A stretch of DNA of 64,000 nucleotides from Marinithermus hydrothermalis DSM 14884 (GCF_000195335.1 NC_015387.1:1291001-1355000); one strand, 5' to 3'; shown: positions 42,255-52,400, numbered from the stretch's first letter. Notes: a model not told the origin generated them from the sequence alone. Numbers and translations are program-made.

Positions 42255-42833
42255 ATGCGCTTATTAATCGCGGACGACCATCCCTTGTTTCGCCTCGGTA
42301 TCAAGGCGGTCTTCGAAAAGCAGGGGTTCGAGGTGGTGGGCGAGGCCGCCAATGGGCTCGAGGCTGTTCAGCAGACGCTGCGCCTGGACCCGGACGCGGT
42401 ACTGCTCGACGTGAAGATGCCGCTTTTAGACGGGATCGGCGCGGCCAAGAAGCTGCGGGAGGAGGGGTATACCGGCCTGATCGTGATGCTCACGACCTTC
42501 ACCGAGCCAGCCCTGCAGCACCAAGCCGCTGAGGCCGGCGCCGACGCTTACCTTTCCAAGGAGGTCAGCCCGGCCGAGCTCGCGCGGCGGGTGCTGGACC
42601 TCGCCGAGGGGCGCGCCGGCCGCTTCGTGCCGCCCCCTGTCCCCGAGCTCACGGCGCGCGAGCGGGAGGTCCTCACGCTGCTCGCCCGCGGCATGACCGC
42701 CAAGGAGATGGCCCGGTACCTGAACCTCTCCCCCGACACGGTACGCGACCACCTCAAGCGCCTCTACGGCAAGCTCGACGCTCGAGGGCGCGTCGAAGCG
42801 CTCGTGCGCGCGCGTCAGTTGGGATTAATCTAG
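42255..42833 (+). CDS. NarL/FixJ-type response regulator
   Basis: 192 residues: receiver domain (ADDHPLFRLG acidic pair; phospho-acceptor Asp52 in LLDVKMPLLDG; Thr/Lys switch residues in LTTF and YLSKEV) and a LuxR-type DNA-binding domain (ELTAREREVLTLLARGMTAK, EMARYLNLSPDTVRDHLKRL). It would be phosphorylated by the adjacent kinase. NarL-type regulators normally pair with HisKA_3 kinases, whereas this partner has a HisKA-type dimerisation helix. Confidence 0.92.
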   Translation: MRLLIADDHPLFRLGIKAVFEKQGFEVVGEAANGLEAVQQTLRLDPDAVLLDVKMPLLDGIGAAKKLREEGYTGLIVMLTTFTEPALQHQAAEAGADAYLSKEVSPAELARRVLDLAEGRAGRFVPPPVPELTAREREVLTLLARGMTAKEMARYLNLSPDTVRDHLKRLYGKLDARGRVEALVRARQLGLI

Positions 42834-42900
42834 CGCCCTCCTCGCCTTACCCCGCGACGCCCGGGAGCGCCTCGGCGCGGACGTAGTACAATGAAGGCAA

Positions 42901-43230
42901 ATGAAACTCCTCATCACCATCGTCCAGGACGCGGATGCTCCCGCGCTGGTTAAGGCGCTGAGCGAACACGGGTTCCAGTCCACCAAGCTCGCCTCGACGG
43001 GCGGCTTCCTTCGCGAAGGCAACACCACGCTGTTGATCGGAGTTGAGGACGACCAGGTCGAGACGGTCAAGGCCATCATCCGGGAAAAGGGGCGTACCCG
43101 CACTCGCCTCATCACGCCGGGCGTGCCCCTCGCGGAAGCGCCCGATCCCTTCCTGGCGCAGCCGGTCGAGGTGCGGGTCGGCGGAGCCGTGTGCTTCGTC
43201 GTGGACGTCGAGGAATTCTTCAAGTGCTGA
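42901..43230 (+). CDS. darA: DarA/PstA-type PII-like cyclic-di-AMP receptor (DUF970)
   Basis: 109-residue trimeric PII-like protein. MKLLITIVQDADAPALVKAL, the loop TKLASTGGFLREGNTTLLIGVEDDQVE and the C-terminal PVEVRVGGAVCFVVDVEEF closely follow the Gram-positive cyclic-di-AMP receptor DarA (YaaQ/PstA), including the Thr-Gly-Gly-Phe-Leu and Gly-Asn-Thr-Thr ligand residues. Cyclic-di-AMP binding is inferred. TACAAT lies eight bases before the ATG, so the message is probably leaderless. It leads a six-gene co-directional run. Confidence 0.85.
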   Translation: MKLLITIVQDADAPALVKALSEHGFQSTKLASTGGFLREGNTTLLIGVEDDQVETVKAIIREKGRTRTRLITPGVPLAEAPDPFLAQPVEVRVGGAVCFVVDVEEFFKC

Positions 43231-43243
43231 ACCAGGAAGCCCC

Positions 43244-44149
43244 GTGCGTACCTTACTCGTCCTCTGGTGCTTCGCTATTCCGGCCTTCGCGCAGATCAGC
43301 CTGCCCCCCGAAGCCTTCCTCAACACCCTAGGCCTCCCTCCGGCACCTGGCTTAACCCACACGTACGGCCCCGCCTCCCTCACGCTCGAGACGCTGGACG
43401 GGCTTGTGTACCGGGTCCACTACACCGGTCCACCGGACGACTACACCCGAGCCGGTGAGGTCATCGCTGCAGCCGTCCAAGCGCCCAGCGTCATCGAGGC
43501 CTTCGCGGACTGGATGCGCGAGAACGCGCCCCGCCTGAGCGGCCAAGGCCCCGTCCTCGTCGGGCTTGGAGACGCGCACGCCCTGACCCTCGAGCTCCAC
43601 GACGTGCTCCGCCTAAGCGTAGGGCCGGTCATGGTGCCGGAAACGCAGTTCGGCCCGGCCCGCCACGTGCTCGGGAGCGGGCCCGTTGCGATCCGGGAGT
43701 ACTCGGACTTCGAGTGCCCCTTCTGCGCCCGGCTACACCGGGAGGTGCTGCCCGAGCTCAAGGCTCGGTACATCACGACCGGCCTGGCCCGCTTCGAGTA
43801 CCGCCACTTCCCCCTCTACCGCATCCACCGCGAAGCGATCCCGGCCGCCGAGGCCAGCGAGTGCGCCGCCGAACAGGGCGCGTTCTGGGCGTTCCACGAC
43901 ACGCTCTTCACCCTAGGGGTCGGGGACTACCTGAAAGCCGCCCAAGCGGCCGGCCTCGACCTCGAGGCCTTCAAAACCTGCTACGCCGAACGGCGGTACC
44001 GCGCGCGCGTCGAGGCCGCGCTCGCGGAAGCCGAACGCCTCGGGCTCCGCGGCACCCCCACCGTGTTCGTCGGCCCCTTCAAGCTCCCCAACCCCTACGA
44101 CCTCGAGGCGTATGGGCGGTACATCCGCATGGCGCAAGCCTTAAAGTAA
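43244..44149 (+). CDS. Exported DsbA/DsbG-like thiol oxidoreductase
   Basis: 301 residues with a short signal peptide (VRTLLVLWCFAIPAFA-Q), an N-terminal region of about 130 residues with no recognised motif, and a thioredoxin-fold DsbA domain with the active site CPFC at 158-161 in YSDFECPFCARLHREV and the cis-proline loop GLRGTPTVFV. It would form or isomerise disulfides in the periplasm. GTG 43244 begins 13 bases after darA behind AGGA. Confidence 0.85.
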   Translation: MRTLLVLWCFAIPAFAQISLPPEAFLNTLGLPPAPGLTHTYGPASLTLETLDGLVYRVHYTGPPDDYTRAGEVIAAAVQAPSVIEAFADWMRENAPRLSGQGPVLVGLGDAHALTLELHDVLRLSVGPVMVPETQFGPARHVLGSGPVAIREYSDFECPFCARLHREVLPELKARYITTGLARFEYRHFPLYRIHREAIPAAEASECAAEQGAFWAFHDTLFTLGVGDYLKAAQAAGLDLEAFKTCYAERRYRARVEAALAEAERLGLRGTPTVFVGPFKLPNPYDLEAYGRYIRMAQALK

Positions 44150-44154
44150 AAGGC

Positions 44155-44922
44155 ATGCGTTACGGCGACCTCGTTCTCCTACGCGACACCAAAGGCCGCA
44201 AATACCTGTTCCGGCTGGTGGAAGGCGGGGTGTTCAGCCACCATAAGGGCAGCGTCAAGCACGCGGACATCCTCCAAGCACGCTACGGCGGGTGCGTCTA
44301 CACCAACCAGGAGGAGCGCCTCACCGTGCACAAGCCCACCCTCGAGGAATACGTCCTCCTCATGAAGCGCGCCGCGACCGTCACCTACCCCAAGGACGCG
44401 GCTGCCATGATCATGTTCCTGGACCTCGAGCCCGCCTCCCGCGTCCTCGAGGCGGGCAGCGGGTCCGGCGGGCTCACCCTCTTCCTCGCCCGGGCCGTGG
44501 GCCCCGAGGGCGAGGTCTGGAGTTACGAGGCGCGCGGCGCGTTCTCCAAGCGCGCGCGCAAGAACGTGGAGGCCTGGGGGGTGGAGAACGTGCGCTTCGA
44601 GGTCGGGGACCTGGCCAAGGCCGAGCTGCCCGAGGCGTACTTTGACGGGGTGGCCCTCGACCTCATGGAGCCCTGGAAAGTCCTGGACGCCGTCACCCCG
44701 GCGCTCAAGCCCGACCGCGCCCTCGTCGCGTACCTGCCGAACATCACCCAGGTGGTGCAACTCATCCAAACGATCCACGAGGGGGGGTACCCTTACCTGG
44801 TGGAGCGCGTCATCGAGGTGGGGCACCGCGAGTGGGACGTCCGCCCCCCCGTGGCGCACCCCAAGTTCCAACAGGTGGGCCACACCGCCTTTTTAACCGT
44901 CCTGCGTCGCCTCCAGGGGTAA
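44155..44922 (+). CDS. trmI: tRNA (adenine-58-N1)-methyltransferase TrmI
   Basis: 255-residue class I methyltransferase that makes m1A58, needed for growth at high temperature in Thermus. N-terminal beta domain (GDLVLLRDTKGRKYLFRL), the linker PTLEEYVLLMKRAATVTYPKDA typical of TrmI, the AdoMet loop VLEAGSGSGGLT and the catalytic-region VALDLMEPWKVL. ATG 44155 lies five bases after the DsbA-like gene; rqcH starts three bases after its stop. Confidence 0.93.
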   Translation: MRYGDLVLLRDTKGRKYLFRLVEGGVFSHHKGSVKHADILQARYGGCVYTNQEERLTVHKPTLEEYVLLMKRAATVTYPKDAAAMIMFLDLEPASRVLEAGSGSGGLTLFLARAVGPEGEVWSYEARGAFSKRARKNVEAWGVENVRFEVGDLAKAELPEAYFDGVALDLMEPWKVLDAVTPALKPDRALVAYLPNITQVVQLIQTIHEGGYPYLVERVIEVGHREWDVRPPVAHPKFQQVGHTAFLTVLRRLQG

Positions 44923-44925
44923 GCC

Positions 44926-46476
44926 GTGGAAGGCCTCGTCATCCACGCGATCCTTCGGGACCTCACCCCCAAGCTGCCCCGCCGTACGCTAGGCTGGGTC
45001 TTTCCCGACGAGGGCAGCGCGGCCGTCTGGCTCGAGGGCCTGGGGAACCTCGTGCTGCGCTACCGTCCCCCCCACCCGATCCTCACCCTCGAGCCAGAGC
45101 GGCTCGAGGGGGACCCCAAGACCCCCTTCCAGCGGCTGGTCGCCACCCGCGCCCGCGGGCGGCTCGTGGCCCTCGAGCAGCACCAACTGGATCGGGTGGT
45201 GACCCTGGCCTTCGAGGGCGAGCGGGGGTTCGTGGATACTCCACCGGCGCGGCTGGTCTTCGAACTCACCGGGCGGAACGCCAACCTCATCCTGACCGAC
45301 CCCGAGGGACGGATCCTCGGCGTGGACCGTGAGGTAAACCGGCAGATCAACCGCTACCGCGAGCTTCGTCCCGGCCTACCCTACACCCCACCCCCCCCAT
45401 ACACCAAGCTTGACCCGCGCACGCTCGGTCCGGAAGACCTCCAGGCGCTTCTCGGCCAACCCCTCGCCCAGGGGCTCGTCCAGCACGTGGACGGGATCGG
45501 GCCAAACCTCGCCCGCGAACTCGCGCGCCGGGCCGGCCTCACCCCGGGCACTCCCGTCGCGCCCGAGCACCTGGAATTGATTCACACCGCCCTAAAGGAC
45601 CTCGTTCAAGACCCCCTCAAAAGCACCCACCTCGGCGAAGCCCTCCGCCAGGCCTGGGAGCAAGAGAAGGCCGAAGCCCTCCGCAAACCCTTGCTCGCCG
45701 CCCTGGAGAAGCGACGCCGCACCCTCGAAAAACGCCTCGAGGACTACGCGCGGGCCCTCGAGCGCCTGGAGGACGCCGAACGGTACCGCACCTGGGGGCA
45801 CCTCCTCCTGGCCTACCCGGACCGAATCCCCCCGCACGCCAACACCGCGCGCCTGCCCGGGTTCGAGGAGGGCACGTGGGTCGAGGTCCCGCTCGATCCG
45901 GCCCTCACCCCCGTGCAGAACGCCGAACGGTACTACGCGCGCGCGAAGCGGCTCGAGGCCCTGGCGGAGCGCGCCCTCGAGCTCGAGCCCCGCACCCGGG
46001 CGGCCCTGGCGGCCCTCGAAACGGAGATCCAGCACGTCCGGACGGCGGGGCTCGAGGCATTGCGCGAACGGCTGCGACGCGACCGGGCGGAGGCGCGCAG
46101 CCGGATCGGGCTGCGGTACACGGCCCCCGGCGGGTTCGAGGTGTGGGTCGGGCGGAACAGCAAGGAGAACGACCTCCTAACGCGCATGGCCCGCAGCATG
46201 GACGTGTGGATGCACGCCCAGGGGGTGCCTGGCTCGCACGTCATCGTGCGTAGCGGCGGAAAGCCCGTGCCGCTCGAGGCGTTATTGTTCGCGGCGCGGC
46301 TCGCGGCGTACCACTCGAAGGCCCGGGGGGAGCGGAACGTGCCGGTGGATTACACGCTCAAAAAACACGTGTGGCGCCCGCGCAAGGCGGCGCCCGGACA
46401 AGTATTGTACACGCAGGCGAAGACCTTGTTCGTGGACGCGGCACTACCCGAAACCCTTGAGGAGCCTTTAGACTAG
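44926..46476 (+). CDS. rqcH: RqcH/NFACT-family ribosome-quality-control protein
   Basis: 516 residues with the NFACT layout: N-terminal NFACT-N (FELTGRNANLILTDPEGRILGV), helix-hairpin-helix region about residues 190-215 (VDGIGPNLARELARRAG), a coiled coil about 240-370 and the C-terminal NFACT-R domain (GFEVWVGRNSKENDLLTRMA, then MHAQGVPGSHVI). RqcH binds obstructed 50S subunits and recruits tRNAAla for Ala-tailing. GTG 44926 is chosen; it follows trmI by three bases. Also annotated in bacteria as fibronectin-binding protein. Confidence 0.9.
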   Translation: MEGLVIHAILRDLTPKLPRRTLGWVFPDEGSAAVWLEGLGNLVLRYRPPHPILTLEPERLEGDPKTPFQRLVATRARGRLVALEQHQLDRVVTLAFEGERGFVDTPPARLVFELTGRNANLILTDPEGRILGVDREVNRQINRYRELRPGLPYTPPPPYTKLDPRTLGPEDLQALLGQPLAQGLVQHVDGIGPNLARELARRAGLTPGTPVAPEHLELIHTALKDLVQDPLKSTHLGEALRQAWEQEKAEALRKPLLAALEKRRRTLEKRLEDYARALERLEDAERYRTWGHLLLAYPDRIPPHANTARLPGFEEGTWVEVPLDPALTPVQNAERYYARAKRLEALAERALELEPRTRAALAALETEIQHVRTAGLEALRERLRRDRAEARSRIGLRYTAPGGFEVWVGRNSKENDLLTRMARSMDVWMHAQGVPGSHVIVRSGGKPVPLEALLFAARLAAYHSKARGERNVPVDYTLKKHVWRPRKAAPGQVLYTQAKTLFVDAALPETLEEPLD

Positions 46477-46482
46477 GGGACC

Positions 46483-46845
46483 GTGAAGAGGACGATGTTC
46501 CATGCCAAGATCCACCGGGCGGTCGTGACGCAGGCCGACCTGAATTACGTGGGATCCATCACGATCGACGAGGACCTCCTCGAGGCTGCGGGCATCCTAC
46601 CCTACGAGCAGGTGGACGTGCTCGACATCACCAACGGCAACCGCCTCACCACCTACACCCTGCCCGGCGAACGCGGCAGCGGCGTGATCGGCATCAACGG
46701 GGCCGCGGCCCACCTGGTGAAGCCCGGGGACCTTGTGATCATCGTGGCGTACGGCCTCTTCGACGAGGAGGAGGCCCGCCGGGTCCAGCCCACCGTGGTG
46801 CTGGTGGACGAACACAACCGCATCACCGAGGTGCGCAAGGGCTGA
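46483..46845 (+). CDS. panD: Aspartate 1-decarboxylase (pyruvoyl-dependent)
   Basis: 120-residue proenzyme producing beta-alanine for pantothenate and CoA. The self-cleavage site Gly24-Ser25 lies in YVGSITID, and Lys9, Tyr58 region and [15 protein letters not shown] are conserved. GTG 46483 follows AGGGGACC. The last base of its stop codon is the first base of the UbiA-like ATG. Confidence 0.97.
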   Translation: MKRTMFHAKIHRAVVTQADLNYVGSITIDEDLLEAAGILPYEQVDVLDITNGNRLTTYTLPGERGSGVIGINGAAAHLVKPGDLVIIVAYGLFDEEEARRVQPTVVLVDEHNRITEVRKG

Positions 46846-47693
46846 TGCAACGCGTTCGGACCTACCTCGACCTGGTCCGTTTCGAGCACACCCTGTTCGC
46901 CCTGCCCTTCGCGTACGGCGGCATGTTTCTCGCCGCGGGGGGATGGCCGGGTTGGACGGTCTTCGGGTGGGTCACGGCCGCCATGGTTGGGGCGCGGACC
47001 GCAGCCATGGCCTTAAACCGCCTGATCGACTGGCGGATCGACGCGCTGAACCCCCGAACCGCGAACCGCCACCTGCCCCGGGGGCTCGTCAAGCCCGGGG
47101 AGGTGCTGGCCCTGGCGGGGATCGGGTTCGTGCTCCTCGCCTGGGCCGCGCTGAACCTGAACGCCCTAACCGCGCGCCTTCTGCCGGTCGCGGTCTTCTT
47201 CCTGACCGCCTACTCCTACACCAAGCGGTTCACCTGGTTGTGCCACTACTGGTTGGGGCTCACGATCGGCGCCGCGGCCGCGGGCGGGTGGATCGCCGTG
47301 AGCGGCGCGTTCGAGCCCGCGACCTTTGCCCTTTGGGCTGGTGTGGCGCTTTGGATCAGCGGGTTCGACATCCTCTATGCCACGCAGGACTACGGGTTCG
47401 ACCGGGCCTACCGCGTGCACAGCATCCCCGCGCGCTTCGGTATCCCCGCCGCGCTCAGGATCGCCCGGATCAGCCACGCCGCCTCCTGGACGGCCTTCCT
47501 GATCGCGGGCGTGCTCTACGGAGCTGGAGCCGCGTATTTCGTAGGGGTCGGGCTTGTGGGCCTGATCCTGGCCTACGAGCACCGCCTGGTCCGTCCCGAC
47601 GATCTCTCCCGTGTGGACATCGCCTTCTTTCAGGCCAACGTCGCGGTCAGCCTGGGGATGTTCGCGTTCATCCTGCTCGAAACCCTAAGGTGA
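46845..47693 (+). CDS. UbiA-superfamily prenyltransferase, probably MqnP of menaquinone synthesis
   Basis: 282-residue membrane protein with about eight helices and the two Asp-rich motifs NRLIDWRIDALN and DILYATQDYGFDR that bind prenyl diphosphate with magnesium. Members in this phylum act in the futalosine menaquinone pathway (MqnP); 4-hydroxybenzoate prenyltransferase is the E. coli relative. Assignment to MqnP is inference from the absence of ubiquinone in the phylum. It ends at a bidirectional terminator. Confidence 0.8.
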   Translation: MQRVRTYLDLVRFEHTLFALPFAYGGMFLAAGGWPGWTVFGWVTAAMVGARTAAMALNRLIDWRIDALNPRTANRHLPRGLVKPGEVLALAGIGFVLLAWAALNLNALTARLLPVAVFFLTAYSYTKRFTWLCHYWLGLTIGAAAAGGWIAVSGAFEPATFALWAGVALWISGFDILYATQDYGFDRAYRVHSIPARFGIPAALRIARISHAASWTAFLIAGVLYGAGAAYFVGVGLVGLILAYEHRLVRPDDLSRVDIAFFQANVAVSLGMFAFILLETLR

Positions 47694-47718
47694 CGGCGGG
47701 CGCCTGCCCGCCGTCACC
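47689..47718. terminator. Bidirectional terminator between UbiA-like and hslO genes
   Basis: GGTGACGGCGGGC (47689-47701) and GCCCGCCGTCACC (47706-47718) form a 13-bp perfect stem with a 4-base loop that contains the UbiA-like stop codon and abuts the convergent hslO stop at 47719. Confidence 0.65.
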
Positions 47719-48753
47719 TCAAGCCTGGGGCGGCTCAGGCCCCTCCGGCCGCTCTACCCTGCGCCCACAGCGGCAGGTGTCCCCGGGAATCTCCAGTTCG
47801 AGGCCGTCGGCGCGGCGGCGGTACCAGATCTCCCCGCAGTCCGGGCAACGCACCTCGTGCTCGACGCGCAACCCCTGGATCTCCTCGGGCGTGATCCGGT
47901 ACACCTCTCCGCACCAGTGGCAGATCACCTCCGCGCCGCCGTCCTGGACGATCATGTCCTCGCGCTCTTCCGGGGTAAAAAAGACCAGCGCCTCCACGGC
48001 CCGCTCCCGGCTGCAGCGGCAGCGAAAAACCACGGGCACCTCGCTGCCCGCGTACCCAAAGGGCTTCAGGTCCAGCGTCTCAAACCCCAGACCGTCCATC
48101 ACCGCGGCCACCGCGCCTTCCAACCCCTTTGCCTTGAGGAGCGGGGTAAACCCCTTAATCCCCGCCAGGTTTTGCTCGAGCCGCTGGATGTCGGCCTCAT
48201 CCGCCCCGGGGAGCACCTGAACGGCCATGCCGCCCGCAACCTCCACCTCGCCCTCCCCGTGCACCCGCACGCCCAGGAGAACGGCCGAGGGGATCTGCTC
48301 GGACTGCCACAGGTAATGCGCGATATCCTCGGCGATCTCCCCCGAAACCAGGGGCACGCTGGACTCGTACAACTCCCCGCTCGGCAGCGCGCGCACCACG
48401 CGCAGCTCCCCCGCGCCCACGAGCTCTCCCACGTTCAGCTTGCCGTCCGAACGCAGCGGAACCTCCGCTTGCGGGTTTTTGACGTACCCGCGCACGCTCC
48501 CGTCCGGGGCCGCCTCCACCACGATCCCGCCCAGCGGCCCGTCCCCGTCCACGCGCAGCGTGAGTCGCTCGCGGGGGGTCTTGGATAAGAGGAAGGCGAG
48601 CAACACCGCTCCGGTCATGGCCCGCCCCAGCGCGGCGGTCGCGGTGGGCGAGAGCCCGTGCCGCTGGCGGGCCTCCTCGACCACATCCGTGGTGTCGGCA
48701 GCGAGAACCCGGAACTCGCCTCCTCCCGCTAACCCTCGAATCAGTCGTCCCAT
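47719..48753 (-). CDS. hslO: Redox-regulated chaperone Hsp33 with extra C-terminal zinc ribbon
   Basis: 344 residues. The Hsp33 core (LGRAMTGAVLLAFLLSK, later GYVKNPQAEVPLR) is followed by the redox switch CRC-X30-CHWC. Beyond the switch there is a further module VRCPDCGEIWYRRRADGLEL, then DTCRCGRR, giving a second set of four cysteines not present in E. coli Hsp33 (292 residues). Oxidative stress plus unfolding would activate it as a holdase. ATG 48753 follows AAGGAGGGCATC. coaD ends ten bases upstream. Confidence 0.9.
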   Translation of the reverse strand: MGRLIRGLAGGGEFRVLAADTTDVVEEARQRHGLSPTATAALGRAMTGAVLLAFLLSKTPRERLTLRVDGDGPLGGIVVEAAPDGSVRGYVKNPQAEVPLRSDGKLNVGELVGAGELRVVRALPSGELYESSVPLVSGEIAEDIAHYLWQSEQIPSAVLLGVRVHGEGEVEVAGGMAVQVLPGADEADIQRLEQNLAGIKGFTPLLKAKGLEGAVAAVMDGLGFETLDLKPFGYAGSEVPVVFRCRCSRERAVEALVFFTPEEREDMIVQDGGAEVICHWCGEVYRITPEEIQGLRVEHEVRCPDCGEIWYRRRADGLELEIPGDTCRCGRRVERPEGPEPPQA

Positions 48754-48763
48754 GATGCCCTCC

Positions 48764-49787
<1,024 letters not shown>

Positions 49788-51503
49788 CGTCGCCTCCATG
49801 CACTTCCGGGACCAACTCGGCCACGCGAGTCAGCCCCACGTCAATCGCGTCCAGCGTCATCAGCATATCCAGATGCGCCGCGGAACTCGCCCGGGACTCG
49901 GGTCGGCCGGCCTCGAGCCGCCCCAGGTGCGCCTGGCGCAGGCGTTGCAGGTAGTCCTCCATCGCTTCCCGTTCCGCCACGATGCGGCGCGCGAGCGCGG
50001 CGTTCCCGGTAGCGAGCGCAGCGAAGGCTTCCTGCATGCGGCGGTACACCCGCGCCGCCGCGTCCGCGAGCTCCTCGCGCCCTTCGCGGCTGAACTCGAG
50101 CCCTTTGGCACGCAGCTTGTCCTGTTGCTTGAGGAGGCGGCGCACCAGGTCCGCGAGGTGCTCGAGGGCGTTCGTGAGGAGGAGGAGCTTCAGCGCGACG
50201 GCGGTGCGGGCCTCACCGTGCAGCTTGGCGAGGTAGAGCACGACCGCTTCGGTTAAGCGGTCCACCTTCTCCTCCCGGTAGTGCACCGCCTCCGAACGCC
50301 GCTCCCCTTGAGCGAGGCTGCGCACCGCTTCCCCCATGATCTGCGCCACCTGGTCACTGATGCGCACCACCTCGCGTAGGGCCAGGCTCACCGCGAGCAC
50401 CGGGGAGGCCAAGGCCTCCTCGGAGAGGTACTTAGGGCGCACGGCCTGCGCCGTGTCCGGCACCACTCGGCGCATCACGCGCTCCATCAAGGGGATCAAA
50501 GCCAAAGCGGGCAGCGCGGCGATCAGGTTGAAGAGCGTGTGGGCGTTGGCGACCAGCCGCGCTTCTCCCCCGCCCACCCAGCGCACCAACTCCGTGTATG
50601 GCTCGAGGAACAGGAGGAAGGCCACGCCGGCCACGAGCTTGTACCCCAGGTGCGCGAGCGCCACGCGCCGGGCTTCCACGCCGGATCCGGCCGCGGCCAC
50701 GAGCGGCGTGAGCATTGTGCCGACGTTACCGCCTACGACGAGGGCTAGGGCGGCCTCGAGGTCCAGGCGTTCGGTCAGGGCGAGGGCCATCGCGAGTGCG
50801 GCGGTAGCGTTGGAGGAGTGTACGAGAGCAGTGAAGACGAAACCCAACCCCGCGAGGAGGAGGGGGTTTTGGCTGAAGGTCTCGAGCAAGAGCGCGGCCA
50901 GCGGGCCCTCGGTGGCGGGCTCGAGGGCGCGGATCATGAGGTCGAGCCCTAAAAAGAACAAGCCGATCCCGCTCACCGCACGACCTGCTTCCCGAAGGGG
51001 TGCCCACAGGGAGGCGAAGTACCCCGCGGCCACCATGGGCAAGGCGTAATCGAAGACGCGGAAGGCCGCGAGTTGCAGCGCGGCCGTGCCGCCCAGGGTC
51101 GCGCCTAGGGAGAGGGCCAGCCCTTCGCGAAACGCGATCACGCCGGCGTCAATCAGGCTGATCACGGTGACGGTGAGGGCGGTGCCGCTTTGTACTACGG
51201 CGGTAAGGGCGGTAGCTGCCACGAAGGGACGCAGCACACCCCGCGTCGCGCGGGAGAGGAGGCGGCGGAGCGAGGTGCCCCCCAAGGCCTCGAGGGCTGC
51301 GGAGGTCTGGGCAAGCCCCATGAGGAAAAGGGCGAGCCCGCCTAGAACGACCAGCACCGTGGCCTCCTGGATTCGCACCGCGCTGCGTCTCGGGCTTCGT
51401 GGGAGTGCGCGTGGACTCGACCGTGCATGGGCTCCTACCGCAATGATACCCCGCACCCAGGGGTTTCAGGGGGTTGCCCTTGATCCAGGGCATCAAAAGG
51501 TAA

Positions 51504-51521
51504 GGCACCCTGGCGGGTGCC
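51504..51521 (-). terminator. Terminator after tRNA-Pro(CGG)
   Basis: GGCACCC (51504-51510) and GGGTGCC (51515-51521) form a 7-bp stem; on the minus strand TTACCTTTTG follows. It lies five bases from the tRNA 3' end. Confidence 0.6.
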
Positions 51522-51526
51522 CTGCT

Positions 51527-51603
<77 letters not shown>

Positions 51604-51618
51604 ACAGCCGCATGGGTT

Positions 51619-51647
51619 AGTCTAGCCGCTGCCCGCGAAGGTGTCAA
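51619..51647 (-). promoter_or_regulatory. Promoter of tRNA-Pro(CGG)
   Basis: On the minus strand TTGACA (51642-51647), 17 bases, TAGACT (51619-51624), 15 bases before the tRNA. It lies just downstream of the disulfide oxidoreductase gene. Confidence 0.75.
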
Positions 51648-51660
51648 GCGGCTGGCCGGG

Positions 51661-52350
51661 TTACGAGGCCGGAACCGCCGCCTTCTGTACGGCCTCGAGG
51701 AAGGCCGAGACCGGCTGGGCCCCCAGCACGCGGGCCGCGCCTTCGTTGATGACCGTGTCCGGAACCCCGTGGATCCCGTAACGGTCCGAGAGCTTGGGGA
51801 ACTCCTGGGCCTCGATCATCTCGCCCACGACCTTGGGGGAGGCGTAGGCGAAGCGGTGCGCTACGCGGACCGCCGCCGGGCAGTAAGGGCAGGTGGGGGT
51901 GACAAACACCTGCATCCGTACCGGGGAGGGAAGCGCGTTCAAGGCCTGGACCACCTCGTCCGGGAGGCCGTGCCCGTCCCGCCCGAGCATCTCGATGTCC
52001 TCGAGGAGGCTAGCGAACTCGTACCCGGCGGGAATCCCCCGGTAGCGCAGGTTCGTCGCGTCTGAGCCTTTTTCGCGCAGGATGATCGTCGGCGCGGCCT
52101 CCACGCCCATCTCCTGGGCCTTGGCCTTCCCTTCCGGCAGGGCCAGGTTGTAGATGGTGAGGTGCAGCTTGTCCGTGAGCGCCTCGAGCTCTTTTAACAG
52201 TTGCTCGGTCTCCTTGCAGTAGACGCAAGGCTCCTTCCCAGGCGTGATGATGGTGGAGGTATCGGTGAACAACACCGCCTCCACGTCACGGGTTAGGGTC
52301 GCGAGTCGTTCGCGCACGATTCGTTGTTCTTGTTCACCCAGCAACGGCAT
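51661..52350 (-). CDS. Protein disulfide oxidoreductase, archaeal PDO type (two thioredoxin folds)
   Basis: 229 residues with two thioredoxin/glutaredoxin-like units, each with a CxxC: CVYC at 42-45 and CPYC at 154-157. Tandem architecture, VEAAPTIIL and GVPDTVINEG cis-proline loops match the PDO family of hyperthermophiles, which makes and reshuffles intracellular disulfides with thioredoxin reductase. GGAGGTAGATGAAGC precedes ATG 52350. A 20-bp palindrome sits 31 bases upstream, suggesting repressor control. Confidence 0.9.
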   Translation of the reverse strand: MPLLGEQEQRIVRERLATLTRDVEAVLFTDTSTIITPGKEPCVYCKETEQLLKELEALTDKLHLTIYNLALPEGKAKAQEMGVEAAPTIILREKGSDATNLRYRGIPAGYEFASLLEDIEMLGRDGHGLPDEVVQALNALPSPVRMQVFVTPTCPYCPAAVRVAHRFAYASPKVVGEMIEAQEFPKLSDRYGIHGVPDTVINEGAARVLGAQPVSAFLEAVQKAAVPAS

Positions 52351-52380
52351 GCTTCATCTACCTCCGTACTTCACGATCTA

Positions 52381-52400
52381 GATACCCCGTACGGGGTATC
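52381..52400. promoter_or_regulatory. Perfect 20-bp palindrome, CsoR/CstR-type operator candidate
   Basis: GATACCCCGTACGGGGTATC is fully self-complementary. Its ATACCCC-(4)-GGGGTAT core matches the operators of copper- or persulfide-sensing CsoR/CstR repressors. On the minus strand TATGAT and TATAAA lie upstream, so it would overlap the start of the PDO transcript. It also lies 105 bases upstream of the divergent nitrilase-family gene. No CsoR gene is in the window. Confidence 0.6.

Noticed and set aside
51378..51456. ATG 51456 as start of the Na/phosphate cotransporter
   Set aside because: It adds 26 Arg/Pro/Ser-rich residues before the first membrane helix; a TATCAT box lies downstream of that ATG, favouring GTG 51378, though this is not certain.
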